Assembly: GCF_037893015.1 (NCBI RefSeq)
Contig: NC_133658.1
Coordinates: forward strand, 881,434,893 to 881,498,892
Reading direction: 5' to 3'
DNA: 64,000 nucleotides
Source: Macrotis lagotis
Taxonomy: Eukaryota > Chordata > Mammalia > Peramelemorphia > Peramelidae
Shown: in pieces, positions 52,981 through 64,000 of the stretch
Layout of the letters: the number at the start of each line of letters is the position of its first letter
Numbering within the stretch: the first letter of the stretch is position 1
The notes under the pieces: model-generated
The model's input: the letters and a program-made list of their open reading frames with translations, nothing else
Told to the model about the DNA's origin: nothing
Database searches by the model: none
Position numbers and translations under genes: made by a program

Positions 52981-53342
52981 AAGAACCTTTGACCATTAGG
53001 AATAACAAATTTCCTTCCCAGAAAGATGAGTTTCTACAGACCAGAGCCACAACTAGCTATATATGATGCCTGGACCAATACAAACCACTCCCAGGGCAAA
53101 TGTCAGAAGATCAAAATGAAGGAACACCCATGGATGGAAATACTGTGTGGCTACTTTGGGGGAGGCTACTGCTGGAGAGGTAATAGAGAAGGGTGGGGAT
53201 AGAACAGCTCACTGGGAAGTGTGACCTGGTGGTGGAAAGAAGTGGGCTGTTTAATCGCTTCCTACTTTAATTCTTCTTGCTGACCAGGTAGGCACTAAGC
53301 TATTCTTTGGAAGAAGGATTGACTTCAAAATGCTCCCTTTTA

Positions 53343-53492
53343 GGGGTGGCTAGGTGGCGCAGCGGATAGAGCGAGGGCCCTAGAGTCAGGAGGACCTGCA
53401 TTCAAATGTGACCTCAGACATTTAATAATTACCTAGCTGTGTGGCCTTGGGCAAGCCACTTAACCCCATTGCCTTGCAAAAAATTAAAAAAA
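53343..53492 (+). repeat. WSINE1-type SINE
   Basis: Sense copy near consensus, flanked by AAAATGCTCCCTTTT and AAAATGCTCCATTTTT. Confidence 0.88.
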
Positions 53493-54268
53493 TGCTCCAT
53501 TTTTAAATTCAGCATCCTGGGACAAAGTCCAAGTTGCCCCCACTCTAATTATAACTGCACTGTGGAATTCCTCTGTTACATTATTTGCCCCTTAAAAATG
53601 TTTCTCTTGCCCAAATTTCCTGCTTGTTCTTTCATGGTTCATAGATTGTTTTTTAACAAAAAGATATCTTAAAGCACATTTAGTACAACTTACTTATTTT
53701 ACAATGGCTCACAAGACTCCAAAATTCAAACCTAGGTCCCCAAGACATCAGATTTTAGGCTCTTTCCATTCCATCTTGCTCCTTCTTGCTCTGTGTCATA
53801 CATTCTTTTTTTTCCCCTCCTTTTGTTTCTGCCTAAATTTCACAAAACACTTTATTTTTCCTAGTGACATGTTTTTCTTTAACCCTTTTATTTTCCCCTC
53901 TCTGGGATAGACCAATTTGTACTCTGTACATACATGGGACTAACAGAAACACCAATGAGCCTGCTTTCTGGGGGGGCACAGGAAACCCCTTTCCCTTGAC
54001 CTCCCTCCTTTTGTGTAAGGTCTATAATCCTTAGTCTTCTTTCGGGGATTGTTCTTACTCCTCATTGCACAGTCTTTCAAATATTCCATGAAAATGTCCT
54101 TCCTCTTTCCTCCCTCCATCTAGGCTGATCAGATGTAAATGGCAGTGAATGACTCCAAAGAGCATATCTGAAACCAATCATGATGTTCCTCTGTGAAGAA
54201 AACTGGTAAAATAAAGTTTTTGACTTCTGAAATCCACTGTTTACTAATTTTTTTAAGGTAATAACCAT

Positions 54269-54424
54269 ATTTTTTATTTTTGGGTTTTTTGCAAGGCAAA
54301 AATGGAGTTAAGTGGCTTGCCCAAGGCCACCCAGCTAGGTAATTATTAAGTGACTGAGGCTAGATTTGAACTCAGGTACTCCTGACTCCAGGACCAGTGC
54401 TCTATCCACTCACCTAGCTGCCCC
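54269..54424 (-). repeat. WSINE1-type SINE
   Basis: Antisense copy flanked by GTAATAACCAT on both sides. Confidence 0.88.
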
Positions 54425-55011
54425 AGTAATAACCATCTTTAAAAACAAAAAGTGTGAAAAGAAACATAGTCAGCCACATTTACTTAGCCCAGAACTGGAA
54501 ATGTTTAATTAATAGTAACAACAACAGCAATGAAGATGATGCTGATGATAATGATAATAATGATAATTCACAACTCAGTCATCACCGCCAGAAATTATAG
54601 ACAATTTATCCTTAGGGAACCCAGATCAATGTAGATTATACAAGGACCTTGCAAAAATTTTGCAACACATCAGATTTGCCTTTCTTTATATTCTCAGCAC
54701 TCAACACAGGGCCTAGCCCATAGTAGGTGCATAATAAATTCTTGTTAACTGACAATCTTATAGACTGCAAAAATGTGGTGCCTATCAAATATATAACAGA
54801 ACATGACTTAATGGTTAGAATTACATAGCAAAAATTCATTGATTTTCATGGGTTGACAGATGATAGATCCAAATACTATAAATATGGACCTCAAAATATA
54901 CTTGAAAGAATAAGCCATACTTCAAATGGCCCATTATTACAGATCAATCAATCCATAACAATAACCCAAACATAATCCGTTATTCATTAACACTTATTAA
55001 GAACAATGTAC

Positions 55012-55188
55012 ATTTTTTTTAGGCTTTTTTTTTTTGCAAGGCAAATGGGGTTAGGTGGCTTGCCCAAGGCCACACAACTAGGTAATTATTAAGTGTCTGA
55101 GACCGGATTTGAACCCAGGTACTCCTGACTCCAGGGCTGGTGCTTTATCCACTGCCACCTAGCCACCCCTTCGCCACCTAGCTGCCCC
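55012..55188 (-). repeat. WSINE1-type SINE with duplicated terminus
   Basis: An antisense copy in which the terminal CCACCTAGC(C/T)(A/G)CCCC block occurs twice, flanked by AACAATGTAC. Confidence 0.85.
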
Positions 55189-55399
55189 AAACAATGTACT
55201 TTTAAAAAATAGATTTAGCCATGTCAAATACCTTATAATCTCTAAATTATGTAGAATAAAAGATTTTCAGAATATAGAGATTGAGCAGAAGGGATCAAAA
55301 TTATATGAGAAAAGGATTAATAACCATCTTTGTCACCTTTTCTTCTACTGGAGTTGTCATGTAGATACTCTCAGTAGCAGTTGCTGCTGCTGATGTCTA

Positions 55400-55685
55400 T
55401 TCTTCGTTCTTGAAAAAGACCATGACAACAGAGGTGATGCCATGACAAACAGTTGGATTGGATCTGAGTGAGGGGGAGCTGTGCTAAGTCCCCAGCCTCA
55501 CTTTCTCCTCCAGAGCCATTTGGGTGTAGTGGCAAAATATGAATCAGGATGACTGGAGATGGTCCTGGATGGGAGGTAATCAGGGTGGAGTGACTTGCCT
55601 AAGGTCACACAACCAGTGAGTATCAAGTGTCTGAAGCCAGATTTTACTCAGGTCCTCCTGACTCCAGGGCTGGTGCTCCAACCCT
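55400..55685 (+). repeat. Second SINE-like family, variant with WSINE-type 3' half
   Basis: AAAAGACCATGACAACAGAG, CTCACTTTCTCCTCCAGAGC and CAGGATGACTGGAGATGGTC, continuing into GTGACTTGCCTAAGGTCACA and CCTCCTGACTCCAGGGCTGG. Confidence 0.75.
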
Positions 55686-55689
55686 CTAT

Positions 55690-55930
55690 AGCATCTAGGT
55701 AGTGCAGTGGGTGCGATGCTGAGCTTGGAATCAAAAAGACCCAAGATCAAATTGAACCTCTGCCATTATTAGCTGTGTGACCCTGAGCAAACTTAATCTC
55801 AAACTGCCTCAGTTTCCTCATTTGTATGAAAATCATAATAGTACCTACCACCCAGAGTTTTTGTAAGGATCAGATGAGATACTTAGAAGTTGTCTGATAT
55901 ATAGTAGGCAGTTCATAAATAGCTGTTTTC
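55690..55930 (+). repeat. MIR-like CORE-SINE, full length
   Basis: GCATCTAGGTAGTGCAGTGG, TAGCTGTGTGACCCTGAGCA and GATATATAGTAGGCAGTTCA. Confidence 0.8.
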
Positions 55931-56389
55931 CTCCCTCCCTCCTTCCTGCCAATAAGCTTAGCAAAGATGAGTTCCCATCCATGACAATTCTTGTATTCAA
56001 CAATGCAAAATAGTCATTTTATGCACCCATACAATAGTCCAAAGAACATTAAATGCAAAAGAATGATATCAGGAGAGTCTCCTGCCCCAGGACCCTTTCT
56101 GTCTGAACCCCATAGGACACGAATGAGATGAGAAATAATGCAGCAAGAATATGGCTGATCCTGTTCTAGAACAGCTAGAGAGGACTTCCAGATGAGAAAA
56201 CTTTCTCCATAAAGGCAGGTGGACACTTTCTCTGTAATGTCTATCAATGTCTAGAGCTTTGAGAGGTTCAGTGATTGATCTAAGGTCATCTAGCCAGTGT
56301 AGGTCAGTGTGAGACTTGGACTCAGATTGTCCTGGTTCTAAGCCCCTAAGCCACGGTGCCTCTCAGAGCAACAACAACGACAAGGGAAA

Positions 56390-56575
56390 TAAACATTTAT
56401 TGATCACTCTTTAGGTGCCAGGCAGTACCCTAAGTACTTTACAAATATATCACAATTAATCCTCAAAACTTATTATCCTTATTTACAGATAGGGAAACTG
56501 AGGCAGGTTAAGTGACTTGCCCAGGATCACACATTTAATATCTGAAACTATCCACTGTGTTACTAAGCTGCCTCT
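56390..56575 (-). repeat. MIR-like CORE-SINE, antisense
   Basis: TTATTTACAGATAGGGAAAC and AGTGACTTGCCCAGGATCAC. Confidence 0.75.
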
Positions 56576-57486
56576 ACAATTGGCATGTATGTTTAAAGTT
56601 TTCAAAGTACCTTACCTACATGTTCTCATTTGATCAAAGAAAAGGGGCATTTGATAATTCAAGAATATGACAACTTGAATGGGGAAATAGTCTCTGCTCA
56701 GAATTCTTAATCTGATGGGGGTAGACAGTCCCCATATTCAAAGAGCGTCCTGTATGATGGGGGATGTAAAATCTCACATGGGAAACAGAACATATTCAGA
56801 AATAAAGATCGGTGAATAACAATGATGAAAAATAAAAATAAATTCTAGCCTATTCAGATTCACAGATTAGAGGATTAGGGAGCTAGGGCAGAGTTGCTAA
56901 AGAGATCAGGGTAACTGGAGGTTTCTGCAAGTCCGTAGACTTCAACCCAATCTGGAAAGAGAGCAGGTTTGTGTGTGTCTCTAAGAGAAAGCATTGTGCT
57001 TGTGTGAATATGGGGGGCATGTGTGTCTATGTGTGAGACTCCAAGTAAGTGTCCTTGTATGTATGTACATGGATGCCCCAGGATAGAGACTAGACGCAGG
57101 TGTGAGCTATTGGTTATAACCAACCAGACTTCGTGGGAATGATCGATGGATGAGTCTGAGGGGTCTGGGAGCAGAATGTGGTGGTGGAGCTTAGGGTTCA
57201 CAGCTTGGACCTGTGAGGGCTGGAATCAGGAGGGTGGCATTGTCTAAATAAATGAAGTTCCACCTTCCCTGCTAGCTATTTTCCCCATCTGTTTTTTCTG
57301 TTGTTCCACACAATAGAGGGAACTTCCTCTTCTGGGCCCCAAGAGGCTCTCCAGCTTTCTTGAAAGCTCTTCCAGTTTGCCTGCCACCCCCACCCCAGCT
57401 TCAAGTACTCTGTTGAGGGGGGCCCTCCTCTCCCCTCCCCTTAGAGCCTACTGAGCCAGCATCATGTAATAATGTTCATCCTTCAT

Positions 57487-57722
57487 TTTTTTTTTTTTAG
57501 GAATTTGCAAGGCAAATGGGGTTAAGTGGCTTGCCCAAGGCCACACAGCTAGGTAATTCTTAAGTGTCTGAGACCGGATTTGAACCCAGGTACTCCTGAC
57601 TCCAGGGCTGGTGCTCTATTCACCGCACCACCTAGCTGCCCCTGTCCTTCATTTTCGAAGAAGACCACAACTTCAGAGAGGTGATGCCATGACAAGTATG
57701 TGAATTGGATTTGAGTGGGGGG
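57487..57722 (+). repeat. WSINE1-type SINE inserted in the second SINE-like family
   Basis: An antisense WSINE1-type copy (57487-57643) sits in the head of a plus-oriented second-family copy: TCATCCTTCATTTT before it and CTGTCCTTCATTTT after it. The host copy ends abruptly near 57722. Confidence 0.8.
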
Positions 57723-58794
57723 GATACCTCCGGAAGCCCCCAAACCCCCATACTCTGTCCTCTGATGCTTTTGGATGGTCTTCCTTCCTGCCCTGTCCCT
57801 GTCAGTTACTCAGAGGCAGATCTTATCATTTGAGGATTATCCAGACTCTTTCTGCAAGGTCCTCCTGGCCCCACCACAGAGGGCAGAGGGATCCTATATA
57901 AATAAGAGAACTTCATCTTCTGTCTTGGCTTTGCTTCTTCCTAGCTGTGTAATCTCAAGCAAGTCTTAGAAGCCTAGACTTGAGTTCAAAGGGACCTTCT
58001 TGGTCATCTGGTCCAATCCACTTATAGTGGAGGGAATGGAGGCCCAGTGACTTCCACCTTTCTGCTCCCCAAGAGCAGAACAGTCTTTTGACTTTCTCAG
58101 TTTCCCTAGAGCTTAGCCCAATGCCTAGAGCATAGTAGGCACCCTGCCCTTCTCTGTCAGTCACTGGCAGAACTGGCAATCCCACCCATTCTAGTAGAAT
58201 GGAAGCTCTTTGAGGACAGATCATTGTTACTTTTGTCTTTGCATCCCCCATATGTAGGACAGTGCTAATGAATATTTTCTACTTGATTGATGATTGATTT
58301 CAAATTCAAGGCTCTTGTCCCCCCCCCACACACACACACACAGTCTTCTCCTTGAGTCTCAATTTCCTCAATTTTACATATCTGGTGAGGCCATAATCTT
58401 CAACCAAAACAACATATTGCAGCAGATTGAATGCACAAGCAGCTCTGAAAATCTGTCTTCTCTTGTGCCAGACATTAAAGAGATTTGCCAAAAATGTATA
58501 AAAATAACGTCACTAAATTTTTTCATTTTGGAAAATATATGTTATCATGTTGTGGACATTATTATTATTATTATTTTAATAAATAAATAAACATACTTTT
58601 AAATATGATTAGTATTATAATAATGATACCTATAATATATCTTATATGTTATATATTATCTATGACAGTATTATATAATTCTATAATAATTGTATAACAC
58701 CACAAGACATTATTTTATGTAATTTATTTTTTATTATATCATTATTATGTAATTGTGCATAATTATGTAACATAAATGAATAATTGTAGTAGCT

Positions 58795-58935
58795 AACGTT
58801 TATATAGTGTCTACTATTGTGCTGAGCACTTTAGCATGTTCTAAGGAGGTGCTATTATTATTTCCATCTTAACAGATGAGGAAACTGAGGCAACAAGGTT
58901 AAATGCCTTGCCCAGGATCACACAGCTAGTGTCTA
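58795..58935 (-). repeat. MIR-like CORE-SINE, antisense
   Basis: TGTGCTGAGCACTTTAGCAT, TTAACAGATGAGGAAACTGA and CCCAGGATCACACAGCTAGT. Confidence 0.75.
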
Positions 58936-59095
58936 ATATAGTAAACATCAATAGATATAAATAACCCACATAAAATCTATTTCTTGGATGGAAGGAGGAG
59001 ATGTCCTCAATAATTTTTAAGATTGTAAAAAAAGTTCTGAGACCAAAGAGTTTGAAAACATCTCTAACAATCAGATTAATAATATTGCATTCAGG

Positions 59096-59250
59096 GGCAG
59101 CTAGGTGGTACGATGGATAGAGCACTGGCCCTAGAGTCAGGAGGATCTGAGTCAAATTCCTCCTCAAACACTTAATAATTACCTAGGTGTGTGACCTTGG
59201 GCAAGTCACTTAACCCCATTGCCTTGCAAAAAAAATTTAATTAAATTTTA
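59096..59250 (+). repeat. WSINE1-type SINE
   Basis: Sense copy, GGGGCAGCTAGGTGGTACG head, flanked by ATTGCATT on both sides. Confidence 0.88.
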
Positions 59251-60078
59251 AAAAAAGATTGCATTTAAAGGATTGCTATAATATAGTGATTTATTATATT
59301 ATAATATTAGTGTATATTATATTCTAATCATATTTAATAATATATTAATTTATTCATCACCCAGAGGTGATGATAGGACATGCTCATCTCTGATCCTAAG
59401 AGGGTCATACCATGAATAACTCCAGGGAAAGGGGTTCCCAGCCCTAGGTCAGATGCTACCTTAACCTAGGTGAGATGCTTCCCTAAACCACTTAGCCCAG
59501 CCAATTGTCACTTGCTATTTAGAGCCATAAGTAAAATAAAATAAAAAGATGGAAGGGAGCCTGGGGCCACCTATTCCACACCCCTCATTTTACAGAAGTG
59601 GAAACAGACCAGGAAAAGCTAAGGATTTTGTCCAAGATCATACCATCAGTAAGAAGCAAAATCAGGATTTGAACCCAGGATCAAATTTGATCTTTAATTT
59701 GAATTTTCAATTCAATTCTGCTCTCTTTCCATTGTACTGAGAAACGTTTCCAATTACATGGATAGTAATGATTCCTTGTGGTATGGGGGGAAGTAGCCCA
59801 GTGTGATTCCAAAGCAGAGAAATCTCCCAACTCAATCAAAACACAGCTGATGAGGGAACCATTCTCAATGAATGAAAGAAAAAGCTGGTGTGAGACAGAG
59901 GTGCTGAATTGGGGAAGTGTCACATGGTCTCCTTGTGATGAATTACCAGCTGTTAGAAACCATTAACAGAAGCCAAATTGATTTCATTTTGAAAGCAAAG
60001 CCTTTTCTTATCTTCCACAGATTATAGCTCAAGCAGGGGCTCTGTGTATGTAAATGTGTGTGTGGGTGAGGGGGTTAT

Positions 60079-60082
<4 letters not shown>

Positions 60083-60122
<40 letters not shown>
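60083..60122 (+). repeat. (TG)20 microsatellite
   Basis: Uninterrupted TG run leading into the minisatellite that follows. Confidence 0.97.
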
Positions 60123-60127
<5 letters not shown>

Positions 60128-61245
60128 ATGAGAATGTATGATTGTGAGCCTCAATGTGAAGACATAAATATGTGTATAAAGATGAGAGTGAACATGAATG
60201 AGTGTGTAAATAGAAGAGTCTAAGAAGATGAATGTGTGTAAGCAAAAGTGTGCCAGAGAATGTGTGAAGATACAAAAGTATGAGTGAGATGTCAGCGTGC
60301 AAAGGAGAGTGTGATGATATAACAATATAAGGATGAGTGCCAAGATGAGAGTGTGTTGGGTGTGGGTGCTAATTTGAAGGATGTGTATAAAAGTATATGT
60401 GGAAAGGTAAGAGTGTACATGAGTGTGAAGGTATAAGGGTCTATATGAATGGGTGTGTGTGCAAAGGTGTGTATGACTTTTATGAAGATACAAAAGTATA
60501 AGAATGAGATGATCAGTGTGCAAAAGTGAGACTTTGAGGGTGAGTGCGAAGATAGAACAGTATGAGGATAAGTGTGCCAAGTGAGGGCATAAATGTAAGT
60601 ATTTGTGTAAAGGTAAGAATGTACATGTGTGAGAATGAAGCTATGAGTCTAAGGGGATGAACAAATGTGTGTACAAAGGTGTGCATGTATGTGAGGTGAA
60701 AATACAAAATATAATGAGATGGTCAGCATGCAAATACAAGTTCATATACAAAAGTGTAAGTGAGAGTGAATGAGCGTGAAGGTGTAATAGTAAAGTGTGC
60801 AAAAATATGTTCATGAAGGGAAACATTGTAAAAGTAAGATATCTAATGGATGAAATGTGGCGTCAGAATATTTAATATTTAAATGTATGACAAAGATTGT
60901 GAGAGGATTCACGAGATGGAGGATAGGAATGAGGGTCTTAAAGTCTTAACTGTATGTGTGAGAGTAAGAGGGATTAGATATAAAGGAGAAAGTGTTTAAG
61001 GATGAGATGGTGAGGGTGTAGGTGAGAAGGTGTAGACTGTAAAGTATAAGGCATGGATGTGTGTTTGTGTGAGAAGGTAAGAAGATGTGTGTGACTGAGT
61101 CTGGAAAGAGGGATGAAAGTAAAGGGGGATGAAAGAATGGGAGCGAGGGTGTATGTGTAGAAATGTGAACAAAGGGGTATGTGAGAGCTTTTGTATAAGG
61201 ATGTGCCTAGGGGTGAGAGTCTACATTTGTGAAATTAGAAGGGTA
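60123..61245 (+). repeat. Degenerate TG/GA-rich minisatellite, ~1.1 kb
   Basis: Loosely repeated GATGAGAGTGT, GTGTAAGGTG and CAAAAGTGTGA words with no fixed period that I can define, strongly strand-biased (plus strand G/A/T, few C). Confidence 0.8.
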
Positions 61246-61479
61246 TGTATAAAAAAACCCTGCATTTTGATCTGAACATTCAATGATGCACGTACTCAAA
61301 GATAAGTCCCTCAACCCTTAGTTGCCCTTCTTTCTTTCCTTTCTGAATCTATTCTCTGAAAACCATTTTCAAGCAGTCATTTTCACCATAAAGTGAATCA
61401 CAGTCACTACATCTCTCCAAAGGGTATCTTCATTAAACCTCAAGGGGATTAGGTGGGGACAAGCAATTACCACATACCT

Positions 61480-61640
61480 TCTATGTATCAGACACTGCTT
61501 TATGGAAATTTTCTCATTTGATCCTTACATTGGATGCTATTATCTCCATTTTACAGTTGAGGAAACTGAGGCTGACAGGTTAAATGAAGTGTCCAAGGCC
61601 ACCCAGCTATTAAATATCTAAAACTGGATCTGAAGAATTT
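61480..61640 (-). repeat. MIR-like CORE-SINE, antisense
   Basis: CTCATTTGATCCTTACATTG, CCATTTTACAGTTGAGGAAA and GGCCACCCAGCTATTAAATA. Confidence 0.75.
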
Positions 61641-61703
61641 TCACCAAGGACTGAGAGTTTCTTTCCTCCATTATAAAAGAATCCCAGGTACTAATAATAA
61701 TAT

Positions 61704-61998
61704 TTGTCTTTCATTCTCGAAGAAGACTATGACATCAGGAAGACGCCATGACAAGCATATGAAGTGAATTTGAATGAGGGGGTGCTGTGCTGTTACCAGT
61801 CTTACTTTCTCCTCCCGAGCCATCTGGGTCCAGTGGCAGATATGAATCAGGACAACTGGAGATGGCCTTGGATTCAAGGCAATCAGGGTTAAGTGACTTG
61901 CCCAAGGTCACAGCTAGTAAATGTCTGAGACTGGTTTCAAACTTCTGTCCTCCTGATTCCAAGGCTAGTACTCTATCCATTGCATCATCTAGCTGCCC
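61704..61998 (+). repeat. Second SINE-like family, full copy with WSINE-type 3' half
   Basis: CTTTCATTCTCGAAGAAGAC, GACAACTGGAGATGGCCTTG, GTTAAGTGACTTGCCCAAGG and CATTGCATCATCTAGCTGCC. This is the clearest copy in the window. Confidence 0.8.
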
Positions 61999-62859
61999 AG
62001 GTATTAACCATTATTGGGGAGAGGGGAGATTTTACAGAGAAGAGAGGCATACCAGGCTCTATTTGCCCAGAAAGGATGCTTTCAGCTTTGGTAAAGTGGG
62101 TATGTAAATGTGGAGTTAAGTGTGGCTATGAGAATTAGTGGGGGGGGTGCCTTTACACAGACCTGTAACTTGACCTGGGGGGTTGGGGGTGGGCAGGATG
62201 AAGATAGGTCTGAGCTGGAAGGGACCCGACAGATCTATAAATTCAACCTCCTCATTTTCCAGGGAGGTGGGGTGGAACTTGAAAAGGCAAATAAGGAAGA
62301 AGGCAATGACTAGGAAAGCCACAGGTTCCATGGTCACTGTTGATCTCAGCCCAAGGAGGCAGAACAAGGGAGCCCTACCATTCAGAGAAGAAGGGTAGGG
62401 TGGGAGAGGATAGGGAGAGGGAGAGTGGAAATGACCAACACTGTCTTTAGGAGAGCAGGCTGTTTCCCATTGTTATACCAAAGTCCAGGAGACCAGGAGT
62501 GCAAGACAGATCCTATCTAGAGTCAGATCTACATTTAGAGTTCTAGAAAAAGAGGGTCTGGTAGGAGACAATCTCTAATGTCCCACCATCCTGTATTCTA
62601 AGATTCTGAGATCCCCTTTTCTATAGTTCCTTTTAGCTCTGACATCCTCTAAGTCCACCCTTCTGACTTTCTAGGTTCTATGGCCCTCCCATATCCCTTC
62701 GCAGTTTGACAATCTGTATTCTTAGGACCCCCTCCAATTCTGACGTTTTCTCTTCTTAGGTTCCTTAGTTCTAAATCTGGTGATGACATTCATTTTCATA
62801 TTTCACTGGCCTCCTCCCAAGCACCTCAGCTGGCAGTTTTGCTTAGTATACAACTCTTT

Positions 62860-62902
62860 GGGGAGGAGGAGGGAGGAGGGAGGAGGGAGGGGAGGGGAGG
62901 AA
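62860..62902 (+). repeat. GGA-rich tract
   Basis: GGGAGGAGGAGGGAGGAGGG-type repeats with G-quadruplex-forming runs, ~1 kb from the DRAXIN promoter region. Confidence 0.85.
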
Positions 62903-63498
62903 GAACAGGCAATGCAAGAAAGGGCACTTTTTTGTTAATGCAAACCCATTTTTAATGCCAGAAACATGATTTTCACAGACAAGGAAGAGACTGATTTTTG
63001 ATAAGTCAAAGCAAAGAAAGACTCCAATGGACAGCAGCCAGAGAGGGGTGCCATTTTCAAATGGGGTGTGGCAGGAGGACTCAATTTTCCACCCTTGCCA
63101 AGAGGCTAAGCAGCCTCTACCAGTCTGTGTGAGGGAGGAGAAAGACAGATTGCTCCTAGATGGAGGAGGGGAATCTTCTTTTACCGTCCAAAATCCCCAA
63201 AGCAGAGAATCTGAGTCTCTGAAGCTCTGGAGAGCTCGGCTAACGGGACTTTGATTAGATAGAAAACTAGTTAAATGAAGAGAGATAGGCAGAGATCTAG
63301 CAAGAGACATCGAGAGGAAGGCAAGTGGACAGGAGGGCCACTTTCAAGTCGAATTTGAAAAGGATACAGTGAATAGGGTACTGGAATAAGGAAAACGAGT
63401 TCCGTGTGGCTCAGTTTCCTCATCTGTAGAATGACAGCTGGGGTTCATGAGCTCCCAGGTCCTTCCCAGCTCTAAATCTGATCAGAGGCAAAAAAGAC

Positions 63499-63500
<2 letters not shown>

Positions 63501-63547
<47 letters not shown>
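63501..63547 (+). repeat. (CA)n microsatellite at DRAXIN promoter edge
   Basis: About 23 CA units, immediately downstream (transcript sense) of the candidate exon 1 donor. Confidence 0.97.
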
Positions 63548-63551
<4 letters not shown>

Positions 63552-63562
63552 CTCCCCCTTAC

Positions 63563-64000
63563 CAGTTCCCAACCAAAAGGAGGGGAGCTGAGGGTTGGGG
63601 CTTGTCGGAAATTTAGGGGCTGGAGTCCGGCTTGTCCACATTGAAAGGCCACTCTCCGACGGCCGGAATCCGTGGGGGCTTTGTCCTGACTCGAGATGGG
63701 AGAAACTGAGAAACTCCAAGGGGGCTAGCCAGGAGTTCGTGCTCTATCTCGGGACAGCCGAAATGCCAAGGAAAAGGGGAAAAGGGAGAGACAGACTGCG
63801 GAGGGGTGAAATAAAGAGCTCCGGCCGAGATTGTCCTCGCCCAGGGGTTCAGCTGCGCTTCCATTCTGGGGCTGAGAACCCAGAGTCCGGGTCCCGGCCC
63901 CGTCGAGGAGGCTCGGGGGAGGCTGTCTATCCGGAGAGAAGTCTAGGATAGAGACGTGGGAAGGCAGAAAGAAAGAGCAGGAGAGAGGAGCAAGTGAGGA
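63563..64000 (-). other. DRAXIN: DRAXIN non-coding exon 1 (candidate)
   Basis: Minus-strand GGGAACTG|GTAAGG at 63563/63562 is a strong donor match at the edge of the CpG-rich block. Exon 2 starts with 12 untranslated bases, so an upstream non-coding exon is required. The 5' end of this exon was not located and may lie past the window. Confidence 0.35.
63600..63960. promoter_or_regulatory. CpG-rich block: likely DRAXIN/MAD2L2 bidirectional promoter
   Basis: By eye there are about 20 CpG dinucleotides in ~360 bases, against near absence elsewhere in the window, so this is an unmethylated-type CpG island or its edge. In mammals DRAXIN and MAD2L2 are head-to-head, and MAD2L2 would be on the plus strand beyond 64000. 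No TATA box was seen. Confidence 0.6.

Larger units (their letters stand above)
41451..63560 (-). other. DRAXIN first intron (predicted, 22 kb)
   Basis: No coding exon is supported in this span. It holds about ten WSINE1-type copies, two tandem RTE-tailed SINEs, several copies of a second SINE-like family, a 1.2 kb TG-rich minisatellite and low-repeat islands. The stretches 42540-43020, 44380-45130, 45600-46500, 49630-50930 and 56580-57460 show no named element. Confidence 0.6.

Noticed and set aside
60029-60580. 183-codon His/Thr-rich minus-strand frame
   Set aside because: It is a translation of the TG-rich minisatellite.

Overview
This is vertebrate genomic DNA, almost certainly from a marsupial and probably an Australian one. 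The genes are split into short exons with GT..AG introns. The spaces between are packed with tRNA-derived SINEs whose consensus (sense strand starting GGGGCAGCTAGGTGG, A-rich tail) is typical of marsupial WSINE1/MAR1-type CORE-SINEs. There are also older MIR-like, L2, CR1/L3 and L1-like pieces. The species cannot be fixed from the sequence alone.

Two host genes are recognisable, both on the minus strand. (1) AGTRAP (angiotensin II receptor-associated protein) has coding exons at 8475-8509, 4451-4556, 2403-2601 and 1251-1369. They join in frame and cover everything except the first ~9 codons; exon 1 was not found. (2) DRAXIN (dorsal inhibitory axon guidance protein) has a complete 338-residue reading frame in six coding exons: 41018-41438, 36558-36748, 33530-33641, 31417-31506, 29041-29130 and 24952-25064. 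The AGTRAP-DRAXIN order and shared strand match the mammalian 1p36-type locus, where MAD2L2 lies head-to-head upstream of DRAXIN. The CpG-rich end of the window (about 63600-64000) fits the shared DRAXIN/MAD2L2 promoter, which would place a non-coding DRAXIN first exon there.

Layout: 1-740, sequence beyond AGTRAP; about 740-8509, AGTRAP 3' UTR, exons and introns; 8510-24200, AGTRAP 5' intron and intergenic repeats, with a 10-N assembly gap at 14224-14233; 24200-25064, DRAXIN 3' UTR and last exon; 25065-41017, DRAXIN introns and exons, including a ~1.3 kb L2 LINE fragment, a LINE 3' end and a large GA/TG microsatellite block; 41451-63560, a long repeat-rich first intron with a few low-repeat islands that look like enhancer candidates; 63560-64000, CpG-rich promoter region.

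The two genes have unrelated jobs. AGTRAP is a small membrane protein that down-tunes the AT1 angiotensin receptor. Draxin is a secreted axon-guidance ligand that binds netrin-1 and DCC. I see no undescribed multi-gene system. The most useful secondary observations are nested and tandem SINE insertions with intact target-site duplications, unnamed dispersed repeats present in two or more copies, complementary GA/TC tracts in one DRAXIN intron, and candidate conserved non-coding elements.
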